Source: an uncultured Hyphomicrobiales bacterium
Lineage (GTDB): Bacteria > Pseudomonadota > Alphaproteobacteria > Rhizobiales > Xanthobacteraceae
Length of the DNA stretch: 64,000 nt
Assembly (NCBI GenBank): GCA_903839845.1
Contig: CAIMEA010000019.1
Coordinates: forward strand, 1 to 64,000
Direction: 5' to 3'
How positions within the stretch are numbered: position 1 is the first letter of the stretch; each line of letters begins with the position of its first letter. The translations under genes and the position numbers were made by a program. This document shows, in pieces, positions 33,846 to 44,921 of this stretch. A model generated the notes under the pieces. That model made no database searches, had not been told where the DNA came from, and worked only from the letters and a program-made list of their open reading frames with translations.

Positions 33846-35048
33846 TCAGCACCGCGCTTCACCCCATGCCGGTTTGCGTCGCGCCAAAAGAGGGCCGTAG
33901 GTGAAGGCGAAGCCGGCGAAACCCGCGATCCATAACGCGCCGCCGCATTCCAAGAGTATGATCGATCCGCTGAAAGCGGCGGCGATGCGCAGCAGCGCCG
34001 CCAGCAGGACGCAGGCATAGATCGCCTGCGTCGGCAGACTTGCCTGCAACGGCTGTCCGGTATGCCCGAGCGTTGCGCGCGTCATCACCGCCAAAGTCAT
34101 CAGGCCGACCGCGCCGGCGGTCCAGGCGTGAATGCCGGTGCTCGCAGGAACGGCGCTGAGAAAAACCGAAGCGCCAATCAAAAGGAAGCCGAGCGGCACG
34201 AAGGCGTAACCGACATGCAGCACCAGCACGAGGCGATCGGCGGCGGTGCGGTCGCCGGCCCAGCGCGCCAGCCGCGCCGCGTGCAAAGCCCCGGCCAGCA
34301 ACATCAACGCGCCGGTGACCGGATGCGCGGGCAGCCCGATCCAAGCCAGCAGAGCCGCCGCGCCGGCGGCGATAGCGGCCATATCGAAGCGGGCGAACGA
34401 TATCGGCAACCGGCCCGGATTATTCTTCACCAGCCAGTTGTTGGTGAAGCTCGGCACGATGCGGCCGCCGATCACCGTGAGCAGCGCGATGACACCGGCG
34501 ATGCCGATACGCACGCCATAGTCGGCCGCGCCGGCGCGTAGCACTTCGATGTGAAAGACGATATTGCCGGCGATCAACACGCCCAGCACGACGAGGACAC
34601 GAAGATTGCGCCAGTTTCGGCCGGCGACGATCTCGCGCGCGGCAACGCCCGCCAGCACGGCCAGAAAGCTGATATCCACCACCGCGGCGGCGACCGCGCC
34701 GATATCGGACGAAAACAGGATCGCGACGCGGCCGGCGAGCCATAGCGCGGCGAGCCCGGCAAGCGGCCAGCCATTGACCGGCAATCGCCCGGTCCAGTTC
34801 GGAATCGCGGTGAGCAAACAGCCGGCGATGCTGGCGGCGACGTAGCCGTACAGCATTTCGTGGACGTGCCAGTCGAGCGCACCGAAATGCGTCGGGATCG
34901 TCATCGCACCGAGATATTGCGGCAGCCACAACAAGATGCCGAACGCCGCCCACAGACCGGCGGCAAGAAAGAACGGGCGAAAGCCATAGGCGAATAGAGC
35001 CGGACCGCTGTAATCGCGGCGGCGCTGCAAAGCCGGACTTGTCGTCAT
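33846..35048 (-). CDS. nnrS: NnrS family heme/copper membrane protein
   Basis: The 400-residue product has about twelve membrane segments and the family blocks PALFAYGFRPFFLAAGLWA, FGALDWHVHEMLYGYVAASIAGCLLTAIPNWTGR (conserved His) and GGRIVPSFTNNWL; LHVGYAFVPLGF and TRATLGHTGQPL follow. NnrS protects against nitrosative stress and accompanies denitrification in other bacteria, but no nitrogen-oxide genes are nearby. CAGGAGG precedes ATG 35048. I saw no clear FNR/NnrR box upstream. Confidence 0.93.
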   Translation of the reverse strand: MTTSPALQRRRDYSGPALFAYGFRPFFLAAGLWAAFGILLWLPQYLGAMTIPTHFGALDWHVHEMLYGYVAASIAGCLLTAIPNWTGRLPVNGWPLAGLAALWLAGRVAILFSSDIGAVAAAVVDISFLAVLAGVAAREIVAGRNWRNLRVLVVLGVLIAGNIVFHIEVLRAGAADYGVRIGIAGVIALLTVIGGRIVPSFTNNWLVKNNPGRLPISFARFDMAAIAAGAAALLAWIGLPAHPVTGALMLLAGALHAARLARWAGDRTAADRLVLVLHVGYAFVPLGFLLIGASVFLSAVPASTGIHAWTAGAVGLMTLAVMTRATLGHTGQPLQASLPTQAIYACVLLAALLRIAAAFSGSIILLECGGALWIAGFAGFAFTYGPLLARRKPAWGEARC

Positions 35049-35121
35049 AAAGGCCTCCTGAGCAACCTTATTAGACGGATTGCCCGGTGACCTCTTTAAT
35101 CCAGCGCAATGTTCCCGACGT

Positions 35122-35727
35122 TTACGTCCCGGCCCCGGCGCTCGGATGCCAGAACGGCGCATAGCCTTTGGCCAGCACGGTCAGGATCGCCGGCGGCGTC
35201 AGCACATCGACATCACCAGCCCGCGGGCGCGAGCGTTTCCGGTCGTAACCCGAGGAAGTCCAGCGCAAAAGAGATGTGTCACGCACAGCATAGGCCTCAT
35301 CACCGAGCACGACCATCGCGCCATCCGGCAAGGCATTGATGGTATGGCGATGCTGGCGCTTCGCTTTTCCGTCAAGGCGCTCGCCATGCAGCACCGCATC
35401 CATGTCCGGCGCCTTGTGCTTGCCCGGAAACAATGCGGCAAAGGCCAGGGCATCCTTGCGCCGGCATTCGAAGCACGGCCGGTGACCGGCGGCGAAGGCC
35501 GTCACCTCGTCGAGAAAGAACAGTTCGCTGTAGCTGTTGCCCCAGACCGTGCGGTGGCGATTGTTGAAATCGAGCTTGCAGCAGATCCATTGCTTCGACG
35601 CCCAGCGCCGGGCGCCCAATTGGCGCCGCGCATCGTGCAGCCGCCCGCCGCGATTGCCCATCAGCAGGCCGCGCGCCGGCGCAATCGTCAGGTCGCCGAA
35701 AGGCGTGACGCGATTTTGCAAGGTCAT
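35122..35727 (-). CDS. Conserved hypothetical protein with HRPCFECRR motif
   Basis: The 201-residue product starts MTLQNRVTPFGDLTIAPARGLLMGNRGGRLHDARRQLGARRWASKQWICC and contains YSELFFLDEVTAFAAGHRPCFECRR around residues 68-92. I recall this as a conserved proteobacterial family without known function. The CxxC after a helix resembles the Zn-binding element of Ada-type nucleic-acid-binding modules, so a metal-dependent nucleic-acid role is conceivable. Likely soluble. It follows azlD on the other side of a short gap. Confidence 0.75.
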   Translation of the reverse strand: MTLQNRVTPFGDLTIAPARGLLMGNRGGRLHDARRQLGARRWASKQWICCKLDFNNRHRTVWGNSYSELFFLDEVTAFAAGHRPCFECRRKDALAFAALFPGKHKAPDMDAVLHGERLDGKAKRQHRHTINALPDGAMVVLGDEAYAVRDTSLLRWTSSGYDRKRSRPRAGDVDVLTPPAILTVLAKGYAPFWHPSAGAGT

Positions 35728-35745
35728 CGAGACGCTATTGTACGG

Positions 35746-36057
35746 CTAAAGTCCGAGCGCGAAAGCCCCGGCGGCGACGGCGGCGCCGGCCAGCACCGCG
35801 AAGAAGTCCCGGCGCAAGAAGATCATCACCAGCGCGGTCGCGGAAAGCGCGACAAGCGCGCGCGGCCCGCCCTGCACCAATGTCGGCACCACCGTCGCCG
35901 CGATAATGGAACCCGGAAGAGCGTCAAGCATCCGGCGCACGCGCGGTCCGATGACGAGGCGGCCGATCAGCCAGTAGCCAGCGATCCGGGTGACATAAAC
36001 GACCGCGGTCATGCCCGCGAGCACGACGAAAAAGCCGAAGGCGTCCTTCTCAATCAT
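35746..36057 (-). CDS. azlD: AzlD family branched-chain amino acid export subunit
   Basis: The 103-residue product has four hydrophobic spans and the small-subunit pattern MTAVVYVTRIAGYWLIGR...MLDALPGSIIAATVVPTLVQGGP. With AzlC it forms a branched-chain amino acid (and azaleucine) exporter. ATG 36057 overlaps the end of azlC by eight bases, which fixes the start. A longer ORF to 36159 is not needed. Confidence 0.9.
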   Translation of the reverse strand: MIEKDAFGFFVVLAGMTAVVYVTRIAGYWLIGRLVIGPRVRRMLDALPGSIIAATVVPTLVQGGPRALVALSATALVMIFLRRDFFAVLAGAAVAAGAFALGL

Positions 36058-36796
36058 CGTTGAACACTCCGGCGAGGCAGCCGGCCAGCGCACCGACGAT
36101 GAGATACCAGAAGCCGCCGAACAGAAAGTCCGTGGCGAACGCCGCCAGCCCGCCGACAATCAAGCCATAGGAACGGCGCGGGCCGCGCCACAGCGGCACC
36201 AGAATAGCGACGAAGAACGCCGGCATCACCAGATCGATGCCGAACTGTTTCGGATTGCCCACCGCCGCGCCGGCGATGAATCCAGGCACCGCCATCGTCA
36301 CCCAGGTTAGGTACATCGCAACGCCGCCGCCGAGCATATGCGCCGGGTCGCGCCCGCCCTTGCTGTAGTAACGCAACGACATCAGCCAGTTCGGCTCGAC
36401 CAGAAAAAACAAGGTCGGATAGACCTTGCGCGCCGGTTCGCCGCCGAATAGCGGCCGCAACGTCGCGCCAATCATCAGATAGCGGGCGTTCACCAGCGCG
36501 GCCAGCGCCAGAATGCCGACGATGGCGGCAAAGCTGAGTGTCCCGGGCCAACTGTCGAGCACCACCATTTGCACCACGCCGGCGAAAACGGTGGCGCTCA
36601 TCAACAGCGCCTCGAACAAGGTCATGCCCTTGCGCGCCGCGACCGTGCCATAGGCCATGGCAAAGCCGGTGATGCCCGGCACGAATGGCAGCACATCGAG
36701 CGCGCCGCGCCGGAAACCGGCGAAGGTCCAGCGCGCATTGTCGGGATCGGCCTTGTCGGGATTGGTATCGGCGGGAGTGGTTTCAGGCGATGTCAT
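36050..36796 (-). CDS. azlC: AzlC family branched-chain amino acid permease
   Basis: The 248-residue product has about seven hydrophobic spans: GALDVLPFVPGITGFAMAYGTVAARKGMTLFEALLMSATVFAGVVQMV near the start, and NARYLMIGATLRPL and LFFLVEPNWLMSLRYY later. Translation is coupled to azlD by overlap. The pair would relieve Leu/Ile/Val excess, a job related to ilvE 6 kb away, although no shared regulation is visible. Confidence 0.93.
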   Translation of the reverse strand: MTSPETTPADTNPDKADPDNARWTFAGFRRGALDVLPFVPGITGFAMAYGTVAARKGMTLFEALLMSATVFAGVVQMVVLDSWPGTLSFAAIVGILALAALVNARYLMIGATLRPLFGGEPARKVYPTLFFLVEPNWLMSLRYYSKGGRDPAHMLGGGVAMYLTWVTMAVPGFIAGAAVGNPKQFGIDLVMPAFFVAILVPLWRGPRRSYGLIVGGLAAFATDFLFGGFWYLIVGALAGCLAGVFNDD

Positions 36797-36840
36797 GATC
36801 GAACAGCGCTATCGCAGCCGCGCCCGCCGGGGAAGCCACA

Positions 36841-36883
36841 AAAACAAACGCCCGCCATGCTCGTTAAGAGTCTGCGGCGGGCG
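36841..36883 (-). terminator. Rho-independent terminator of ftsH
   Basis: CGCCCGCC (36849-36856) pairs with GGCGGGCG (36876-36883). Read on the minus strand the stem is followed by TTTGTTTTTG. It lies 25 bases after the ftsH stop and upstream of nothing else on that strand. Confidence 0.9.
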
Positions 36884-36907
36884 CTTCAGGTTGTTGCAGC
36901 GACCGCT

Positions 36908-38833
<1,926 letters not shown>

Positions 38834-38978
38834 GGAGCGTTCCTACTCCGCGGCGCATGGCGCCAGCGGCCCTTGTCTGTTCGCGTGATTTGCCGATTAG
38901 CTCGGGGTCTTGTCGTGCGTCCCGAAACCAATGTAGGCACCGCAAGCCCGCATGGAAAGGGCTCGAATCCGAGATATC

Positions 38979-40112
38979 CTAGCGCGTTTTCCGCCTCTTG
39001 GCGCGTCCAGGCCGCGCTTTGGTTAAGGACTTGGGCTGGTTTTTGGGCTGGTTTTTGGGCCGGGTTTTGGGCCGGGCTTTGCGCCGCGCCGGTGCCCGTT
39101 CCACCACGATTTTACCGCCAATCTTGTCGCCGGTCAGCGTCACAATCGCCCCTGCCAGGCTGCGGCGGAAGGCATTGCCCGTCATTCGGGCCGCATCCAG
39201 AGCCGCTTTCAGGGTCTCCAGCTTGGCCAATTCGACCGGGCCCTCAATTCCAACCGTGGCAATCGCCCGGCCCAGCAGGCGAAGGGCGATTTCGTCCGGG
39301 AGTTGGCAGATGCCGGCGGCATCAAATACGAACGGCTCCTGTCCCACGCCCGATCCCGGCATCAATTCAGACATGGCCCGGTCCACCGCCGCTTCGATCG
39401 CCAGATCGGCCCGTTTCAGCCGCCGCGCAAGCAGCGCCAGACGGGCGGCATCGAGCCCCTCCTCGGCGAGCCGCGGCATCAGGCCGCGCAAGCGTGCCCG
39501 GGTAAAGGCCGTGTCGCGGTTGGTCGGGTCATCGGCGAAGGGGATGTCTTCTGCACGAAGCGTGGCGATCAGCCGCGCCTTCGGCACGTCAAGCAACGGG
39601 CGTACGAGAAAAATCCCGCCGGCTTCCGGCATGTCCGACGTCTTTTGCATCGCCGCCAGGCCGGTCAGCCCGCTGCCGCGCATCAGACGAATGATCACCG
39701 TCTCGGCCTGATCGTCGCGCGTATGCGCGGTGAGAACATGCCTGGCGTTTAGCCGTCGCGCGGCGCCGGCGAGCAGGCCATAGCGCGCCTGGCGCGCGGC
39801 CTGCGGCAGTCCGCTTTTCGGTTTCTTGCCGGTCCAGCGCAAGGTGCGATGGGGGATGCCAAGTTTTTTCGCCAGCCGCGCCACGTCCGCGGCTTCGCGG
39901 CGAGACTCCGGACGCAAACCATGATCGACGGTGATTGCGGTCAATGCGGGACCGCGCTTGAGCGTGGCACGCCAGCGCGCAGCAAGCACCATCAGCGCCG
40001 TCGAATCCGGGCCGCCGGAGACGGCTAGCACGAGCGCCGGCGCACCGATGAGATCGGAAAATAACGCGGCGGCTTCGGCTGGCGTGACGCTCGATGCTTC
40101 AGGCGCGGGCAT
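38979..40112 (-). CDS. tilS: tRNA(Ile)-lysidine synthase with basic repetitive tail
   Basis: The 377-residue enzyme converts C34 of tRNA-Ile(CAU) to lysidine. The PP-loop LAVSGGPDSTALM is at about 29-41, DHGLRPESRREA and LTAHTRDDQAETVIIRLMRGSGLTGL follow, and FADDPTNRDTAFTRARLR is present. The C-terminal 40 residues are Lys/Arg/Pro-rich and include a four-unit tandem repeat (see below), replacing the C-terminal domain of longer TilS proteins. It lies between cpoB and ftsH as in many alphaproteobacteria. Confidence 0.96.
   Translation of the reverse strand: MPAPEASSVTPAEAAALFSDLIGAPALVLAVSGGPDSTALMVLAARWRATLKRGPALTAITVDHGLRPESRREAADVARLAKKLGIPHRTLRWTGKKPKSGLPQAARQARYGLLAGAARRLNARHVLTAHTRDDQAETVIIRLMRGSGLTGLAAMQKTSDMPEAGGIFLVRPLLDVPKARLIATLRAEDIPFADDPTNRDTAFTRARLRGLMPRLAEEGLDAARLALLARRLKRADLAIEAAVDRAMSELMPGSGVGQEPFVFDAAGICQLPDEIALRLLGRAIATVGIEGPVELAKLETLKAALDAARMTGNAFRRSLAGAIVTLTGDKIGGKIVVERAPARRKARPKTRPKNQPKNQPKSLTKARPGRAKRRKTR
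39031..39078 (-). repeat. Four 12-bp tandem repeats in the tilS tail
   Basis: Units TTGGGCTGGTTT, TTGGGCTGGTTT, TTGGGCCGGGTT and TTGGGCCGGGCT (plus strand) encode consecutive PK-containing tetrapeptides on the minus strand (RPKT, RPKN, QPKN, QPKS phase). Multiples of 12 keep the frame, so copy number can vary without destroying the enzyme. Confidence 0.9.
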
Positions 40113-40132
40113 GATCGATCATGCCCCACGGC

Positions 40133-41278
40133 TCAGCATTTCGCACGCTTGATTTCCTGCTCGACGCCGCGCTTCACGCTGGCGGAGGCTTTCGGATATT
40201 TGCGGCCGACCTCGCTCAAGGTGGCGCAGGCGGCTTCCTTCTGGTTCATCGCCGCCAGCGACTGGCCGAGGCGCAGCAATGAATCCGGCGCCTTGCCGGC
40301 TCGATCGAATTTGGTCGAGACCGCGAGGAAGGACTCGGCGGCGTCGCGATAGCGCTGGCGCTGATACAGGCTTTCGCCGAGCCAGTATTGGGCATCCGGC
40401 AGCAGACGCTCGTTCGGATATTTCTTGAGGAAGTCGCGGAAGGCCTGTTCGGCCAGCGCGTAGTCCTTATGCAGGATGTAGCCATAGGCCATGTCGTATT
40501 CATCCTGCGGCGAAGCCGACGGCGGCAGCGTTGCAAGCCTGGTGTCCGCCGGCGGATTCGACGTGGCGTTGCGCACCGGACCTGCCGGCGGTTGCGCGGC
40601 ATTCGACGCCGAAGCCATGACCGGCGGATTCGTGACCGGCGGCACCGGCAAGCCAGCGGCCGGCGCATTGGCCGGCGGCGGATTGCCAGACAAAGTCGAC
40701 AGGTCGAGCGGCGCACCGGCTTCGCGGCCGCCGGGTGCGCCGACCGGCGGGACGTTCTGCGCTACCGGACCACCATTCGACGATAGGCTGCCAAGCGCGC
40801 GCGGCGCGCCGGGTGCTTCCGGCTGCTGCGACGGATCGAACACGTCGGAGCGCCGGCCTGAGGGCGCGGCCGGGATCTGGCCATTCTGCGGTGTTGCGCG
40901 CGGCGGCGGCGGCAGCGCCGGCGTCGCGACCGAAGGCTGTGGCGGCACAACCGCGCCACCCTGCTGCAAAGCCCTGACCTGCGTTTCGAGCTGCTGGTTG
41001 CGGTACTGCAATTGCTCGATGGTGCCGGTCAATTGACGCAGCGCGTTTTCCAGCCGGTCAAGCCGCACGGTGAGTTCGGCCGGATCGCCGGCATCGGCCT
41101 GCGCCACCGGCTCGCCGCGGCCGCGAGACGCTGGCGCGTTTTGCCCCTCGCCGCGCGAGAACAAATTATCGAGAAAGCCGGGACCGCGATCGCGCTCTTG
41201 CGCCGTCGCCGCGCCGGCGAAAGCCAGAACGCAGAACGCGGCCAGAAATCCGCTGCGGAGAAGTGTTTGTCGCGTCAT
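40133..41278 (-). CDS. cpoB: Cell division coordinator CpoB (Tol-Pal system protein YbgF)
   Basis: The 381-residue periplasmic protein has a signal peptide (to about 27, GAATAQ) and a short coiled coil (LTVRLDRLENALRQLTGTIEQLQYRNQQLETQVRALQ, about 68-105). An unusually long Pro/Ala/Gly-rich linker (about 108-255) leads to a C-terminal TPR domain (DEYDMAYGYILHKDYALAEQAFRDFLKKYP onward). CpoB links peptidoglycan synthesis to Tol-driven outer-membrane constriction. It follows pal after a hairpin. Confidence 0.94.
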   Translation of the reverse strand: MTRQTLLRSGFLAAFCVLAFAGAATAQERDRGPGFLDNLFSRGEGQNAPASRGRGEPVAQADAGDPAELTVRLDRLENALRQLTGTIEQLQYRNQQLETQVRALQQGGAVVPPQPSVATPALPPPPRATPQNGQIPAAPSGRRSDVFDPSQQPEAPGAPRALGSLSSNGGPVAQNVPPVGAPGGREAGAPLDLSTLSGNPPPANAPAAGLPVPPVTNPPVMASASNAAQPPAGPVRNATSNPPADTRLATLPPSASPQDEYDMAYGYILHKDYALAEQAFRDFLKKYPNERLLPDAQYWLGESLYQRQRYRDAAESFLAVSTKFDRAGKAPDSLLRLGQSLAAMNQKEAACATLSEVGRKYPKASASVKRGVEQEIKRAKC

Positions 41279-41392
41279 GTGAGGTGATATCCGGTTGCCG
41301 TCTTTTGGCGGGACACCGTTAGCATAAGATCGCCGGTGTCGGAATTGTGACTAGTCCCCGTTTCCGAAGAGGAACGGCATCCCAAAAGCGAA

Positions 41393-41416
41393 ATGCCCGG
41401 CCAGATGGCCGGGCAT
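41393..41416 (-). terminator. Perfect 11-bp palindrome between pal and cpoB
   Basis: ATGCCCGGCCA and TGGCCGGGCAT are separated by two bases. On the minus strand the stem is followed by TTCGCTTTTGG, so it may act as a weak terminator or stability element. The ends match the ATGCCCGG-type repeat at 30.9 kb, suggesting a mini-copy. Confidence 0.7.
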
Positions 41417-41441
41417 GACACAGTTAGTAATGCGCGGCGCC

Positions 41442-41942
41442 TCAGGACCCGGCGTTGAGCACCGTGACCGCGCGGCGGTTCTGCGACCAGCAGGAGATGT
41501 CGTTGCAGACCGCGACCGGCCGTTCCTTGCCGTAGGAAATTGTCTTGATGCGGCTGGCCTGAATGCCGCGCGAGATCAGATAGTCGCGCGCCGCCTGCGA
41601 GCGGCGGGCGCCGAGCGCGATGTTGTATTCGCGCGTGCCGCGTTCGTCGGCATGGCCTTCGACCGTGAACCGGTACTGGCCGTAATTGGTGAGCCACTGC
41701 GCCTGCTTGTCGAGCGTCGCGCGCGAGGTCGCCGTCAACTCGGTTGAATCGGACTCGAAGAACACACGGTCGCCGACATTGACCACGAAATCCTGCTGGC
41801 TGCCGGGCGACGCAGCGCCGGCCCCGGCGGTGCCCGGCGTCGTGCTGTCGGCCACCTGATTGGCGCAAGCGGAAATCGCCAGGGCCACTCCCAGGACGGC
41901 GGCGATCCGCACCCCGCGCAAAATAGTTCCGATCTCGATCAT
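41442..41942 (-). CDS. pal: Peptidoglycan-associated lipoprotein Pal
   Basis: The 166-residue outer-membrane lipoprotein has a signal peptide ending ALAISAC (lipobox, Cys about 26) and a short linker. The OmpA-C peptidoglycan-binding domain follows, with RVFFESDSTELTATSRATLDKQAQWL and the GHADERGTREYNIALGARRSQAARDYL motif that binds diaminopimelate. It ends with a Cys-containing NDISCWSQNRRAVTV. ATG 41942 gives the usual signal length; ATG 41966 adds eight residues. Confidence 0.96.
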   Translation of the reverse strand: MIEIGTILRGVRIAAVLGVALAISACANQVADSTTPGTAGAGAASPGSQQDFVVNVGDRVFFESDSTELTATSRATLDKQAQWLTNYGQYRFTVEGHADERGTREYNIALGARRSQAARDYLISRGIQASRIKTISYGKERPVAVCNDISCWSQNRRAVTVLNAGS

Positions 41943-42226
41943 TCCCGTGACTCCATAGTCGCGCATTGAGTGAAACCTGCGCGCCGCGTGGCCTTCGAGA
42001 GCCGCACGTCAGCCCTCACGTTTACCAGCGGGTGGGTTAAGCCAACCTTCCATCAACCTTGATGAAGCCTTGCGCAAGCCCGTTAAACCTGACGCATACT
42101 GTCGAACCGCCGCTCTTGGTTAAGAGCCAGTGAATAAGACTTTGATTAGACTTACAATATTCGTGCCGCCCGCCGGTTCCCGGCTTTCGTGGGATAATTC
42201 GCTGCTTACGGCGCCAAAACCGAATC

Positions 42227-43558
42227 TTATGACAATAATGGCGACCAAGCGGGGTCGGACGCAAGGCTTGGAGTCGGAATTTTCAGTTCATTGCGCCCGG
42301 TAATGTCGATTGTGAAAAGCGACGGCCCCTGCCCCAGATCGCGGAAGAACATCAGAACCCGGCCGTTCGGCGCGAAAGTCGGGCCTTCATTGTGGTAGCC
42401 CGATGTCAGCAACCGCTCGCCCGACCCGTCCGGCTTGAGCACGCCGATCGAAAACTGGCCCTTCGCCTGGCCGGTGAAGGCGATGAAATCGCCGCGCGGC
42501 GACCAGACCGGCGTCGAGTGGTTGCCTTCGCCAAAGGAGATGCGCTGCGCCGGCCCGCCCGTCGCCGCCATGACATAGATCTGCTGGCTGCCGCCACGGT
42601 CGCTCTCGAAGCAGATATATTTGCCGTCCGGCGAATAGCACGGGCCGGTGTCGATCGCCGGCGTGTCGGTCAATCGTGTGGTCTGTTTCGAACGCAAATC
42701 CATCGTGAACAGATTGGAGTTGGCGCCCTGCTGCAGGCTCATGATGATGCGCTGGCCGTCCGCCGAAAAGCGCGGCGCAAAGGTCATGCCCGGAAAATTG
42801 CCGACGATCTCGCGCTGCCCGGTCTCGATGTTGAGGAGGTAAACGCGCGGGTCGGACTGCCCGTAGGACATATAAGTGATTTCCTGCGACGACGGATTGA
42901 AGCGCGGCGTCAGCACCAGATCGTCGCCGCGCGTCAGATAGCGCGTGCCGACGCCGTCCTGGTCCATGATCGCCAGCCGCTTGATGCGCCGCTCCTTCGG
43001 GCCGGTCTCGTCGACGAAGACGATGCGGCTGTCGAAATAGCCCTTCTCGCCGGTCAGCGTCTGGTAGATCGCATCCGAGATGATGTGCGCGATGCGGCGC
43101 GAATTGTCGGGCGTGGTGAAATACTGTTTGCCGTCGAGTTGCTGGCCGGCGAACACGTCCCACAAGCGGAACTCGGCCTTGAGCCTGCCATCGGTTTGCT
43201 TGGTGATGCGGCCGGTGACCAGCGCCTGCGCGTTGATGACGCGCCAGTCGGCGAAGCGCGGCACGGTATCTGAATTGGTGATCTTCTCGGTGAAGGCGGC
43301 CGGGTTGATCGGCGCGAACAGACCGCTGCGCTGCAGATTGCCGGAGATGATCGAGGTGACGTTACGCGCGACCTCCGCCTCGGTCGGCGAACCGGCGACA
43401 AATTCGGGCAAGGCGATCGGCATCGGCTGCGGATTGCCCTGCGTGATCTCGAGCCGCAATGCGGCCGAAGCGGGACGCGCCGCGACCGCCGCCAGGGCGC
43501 CGGCACCGGCGCCGACCAGAAGGCGGCGGCGATTTAACGCGAGTCTATCAATGTTCAT
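42227..43558 (-). CDS. tolB: Tol-Pal system beta-propeller protein TolB
   Basis: The 443-residue periplasmic protein binds Pal and is released by TolA. The N-terminal domain (about 35-160) is followed by a six-bladed propeller with repeats such as [25 protein letters not shown] and [23 protein letters not shown]. The signal region has RRR followed by [20 protein letters not shown], a twin-arginine-like signal. Its start overlaps the tolA stop by four bases. Confidence 0.96.
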   Translation of the reverse strand: MNIDRLALNRRRLLVGAGAGALAAVAARPASAALRLEITQGNPQPMPIALPEFVAGSPTEAEVARNVTSIISGNLQRSGLFAPINPAAFTEKITNSDTVPRFADWRVINAQALVTGRITKQTDGRLKAEFRLWDVFAGQQLDGKQYFTTPDNSRRIAHIISDAIYQTLTGEKGYFDSRIVFVDETGPKERRIKRLAIMDQDGVGTRYLTRGDDLVLTPRFNPSSQEITYMSYGQSDPRVYLLNIETGQREIVGNFPGMTFAPRFSADGQRIIMSLQQGANSNLFTMDLRSKQTTRLTDTPAIDTGPCYSPDGKYICFESDRGGSQQIYVMAATGGPAQRISFGEGNHSTPVWSPRGDFIAFTGQAKGQFSIGVLKPDGSGERLLTSGYHNEGPTFAPNGRVLMFFRDLGQGPSLFTIDITGRNELKIPTPSLASDPAWSPLLS

Positions 43559-44445
43559 TGTCTTCTCACCGGAATGTCACTGTACATCTTGCTGCTGTCG
43601 AAGACGAAGTCGATTTCCTGCCACATCTCGTAATGATCGGGACGCAGCATCGAATAGGGTTGGCCGACCAGCACCGCGCGCACCGCGCTGTCGCGCATGG
43701 CATTGAACACCGGGCCGCTGCCGCTGGTGATGACCTGCGGCCCCGCCGCCAATGTGCCGTCGCGCTTGAATCTGATGCGAATGGTGATCTGGACATTGCC
43801 GGCGTCCTGCGCGCCGGCCGGCGGCGACCATAACGCATAAAGCCGCGCCTTGAGCGCGTCGATTTCCGACTGCGACAATTGCGCGGCGGAGCCTGCAGCG
43901 GTGCCGAGCGAGGGCGCGGAATTCAGCTCAGCGCCGGTAATCGATTTGCGGGTCGGATCGCGCTTGTCGAGCAGCGCCGCGATCTTGTCCGGATTGAATT
44001 CTGGCTTCTTCGGTTGCGGCTTGGGCGGCGGCGGCTTTTTCGGCGGCAGCGGCTGCGGCTCGGCCTTAGCGGCTTCCTGCTTTTCCGGCGGCTTTTCCTG
44101 CGGCTTGAGCTTGTCGGCGATCGGATCCGGCGGCGGCGGCTCCTGCTTCACTTCCTTGTTCGGCGCGACTTCCCGCTTCTCGTCGATCTTGGGCTTGATC
44201 TCCTCGACCGGCTTGGGCGGCTCCTCGGCCTTTTTCTCGACGATAGGCTTGGGGATTTCGACCGGCTTGGGCGCGTCCTTGATGCCCTTCGTCAGTTGCG
44301 AGAATTCCTTCTCGCTGACGATATCGACCGGCAGCGATTCAGCCGGCGTCGTCTCGAACGGCTTGCCGCTAAACGACAACGTCGCCCAGGCCAGCACCAG
44401 AACGTGCAGCCCGGTCGAAATCGCCGATGCCGTCTTGATCTGCAT
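43555..44445 (-). CDS. tolA: TolA, TonB-like energy transducer of the Tol system
   Basis: The 296-residue product has one N-terminal membrane anchor (about 8-25, [16 protein letters not shown]). A long Pro/Lys/Glu-rich periplasmic rod follows (about 50-165), and a C-terminal domain (about 190-296) with [30 protein letters not shown] and [10 protein letters not shown]. It couples the TolQR motor to TolB and Pal. ATG shares its A with the tolR stop region (44445) and its stop overlaps tolB. Confidence 0.92.
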   Translation of the reverse strand: MQIKTASAISTGLHVLVLAWATLSFSGKPFETTPAESLPVDIVSEKEFSQLTKGIKDAPKPVEIPKPIVEKKAEEPPKPVEEIKPKIDEKREVAPNKEVKQEPPPPDPIADKLKPQEKPPEKQEAAKAEPQPLPPKKPPPPKPQPKKPEFNPDKIAALLDKRDPTRKSITGAELNSAPSLGTAAGSAAQLSQSEIDALKARLYALWSPPAGAQDAGNVQITIRIRFKRDGTLAAGPQVITSGSGPVFNAMRDSAVRAVLVGQPYSMLRPDHYEMWQEIDFVFDSSKMYSDIPVRRQ

Positions 44446-44900
44446 TATTTCGCTTTTGCGCCCGTTTCGTATTCCGTCACCAAGGCGACCTTGCTGAAAC
44501 CGGCGCCGGACAGACGGCCCATGACGGCCATGACCGCGCCGTAGTTCACATTCTTGTCGCCGCGCACATAGATGCGCGTCTCGTTGCCGCCGCGCGTCTC
44601 GGCGATGGCCTTGAGCTTGACCACCAGATCGTCGACGCCGATCTCGTCGTTCTGCAAAAACACCTTGCCCTTGTCGTTGACCGACAGGGTCAGCGGCTCC
44701 TTGTCCTGATCGATGGTCTTGGCCTGGCTCTGCGGCAGATCGATCGGCACGCCGACGGTCAGGAGCGGCGCCGACACCATGAAGATGATCAGCAGCACCA
44801 GCATCACGTCGACCATCGGCGTGACGTTGATCTCGCTCATCACCCGCTGGCGTGGCCGCCTTCTGCCGCCGCTCATCGGTGTTCCGGCATTTGCCGCCAT
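44445..44900 (-). CDS. tolR: TolR, ExbD-type motor component
   Basis: The 151-residue inner-membrane protein has a basic N-terminus (GGRRRPRQRVMSEINVTPMVDVMLVLLIIFMVSAPLL) containing one membrane helix. The conserved Asp of ExbD/TolR is in MVDVMLVLL. A periplasmic domain follows (VYVRGDKNVNYGAVM-like: IYVRGDKNVNYGAVMAVMG). It uses the proton gradient with TolQ. It overlaps tolA by one base. Confidence 0.97.
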   Translation of the reverse strand: MAANAGTPMSGGRRRPRQRVMSEINVTPMVDVMLVLLIIFMVSAPLLTVGVPIDLPQSQAKTIDQDKEPLTLSVNDKGKVFLQNDEIGVDDLVVKLKAIAETRGGNETRIYVRGDKNVNYGAVMAVMGRLSGAGFSKVALVTEYETGAKAK

Positions 44901-44921
44901 ATTTATTTCCCCTCAGGCGCT

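Noticed and set aside
34980-35120. FNR/NnrR box upstream of nnrS
   Set aside because: I looked for TTGAT-N4-ATCAA and similar sites; none with both halves was found.
42037-42264. 75-codon minus-strand ORF between pal and tolB
   Set aside because: It overlaps the end of tolB, lacks a ribosome-binding site and has no protein-like character; the gap more likely holds the pal promoter.
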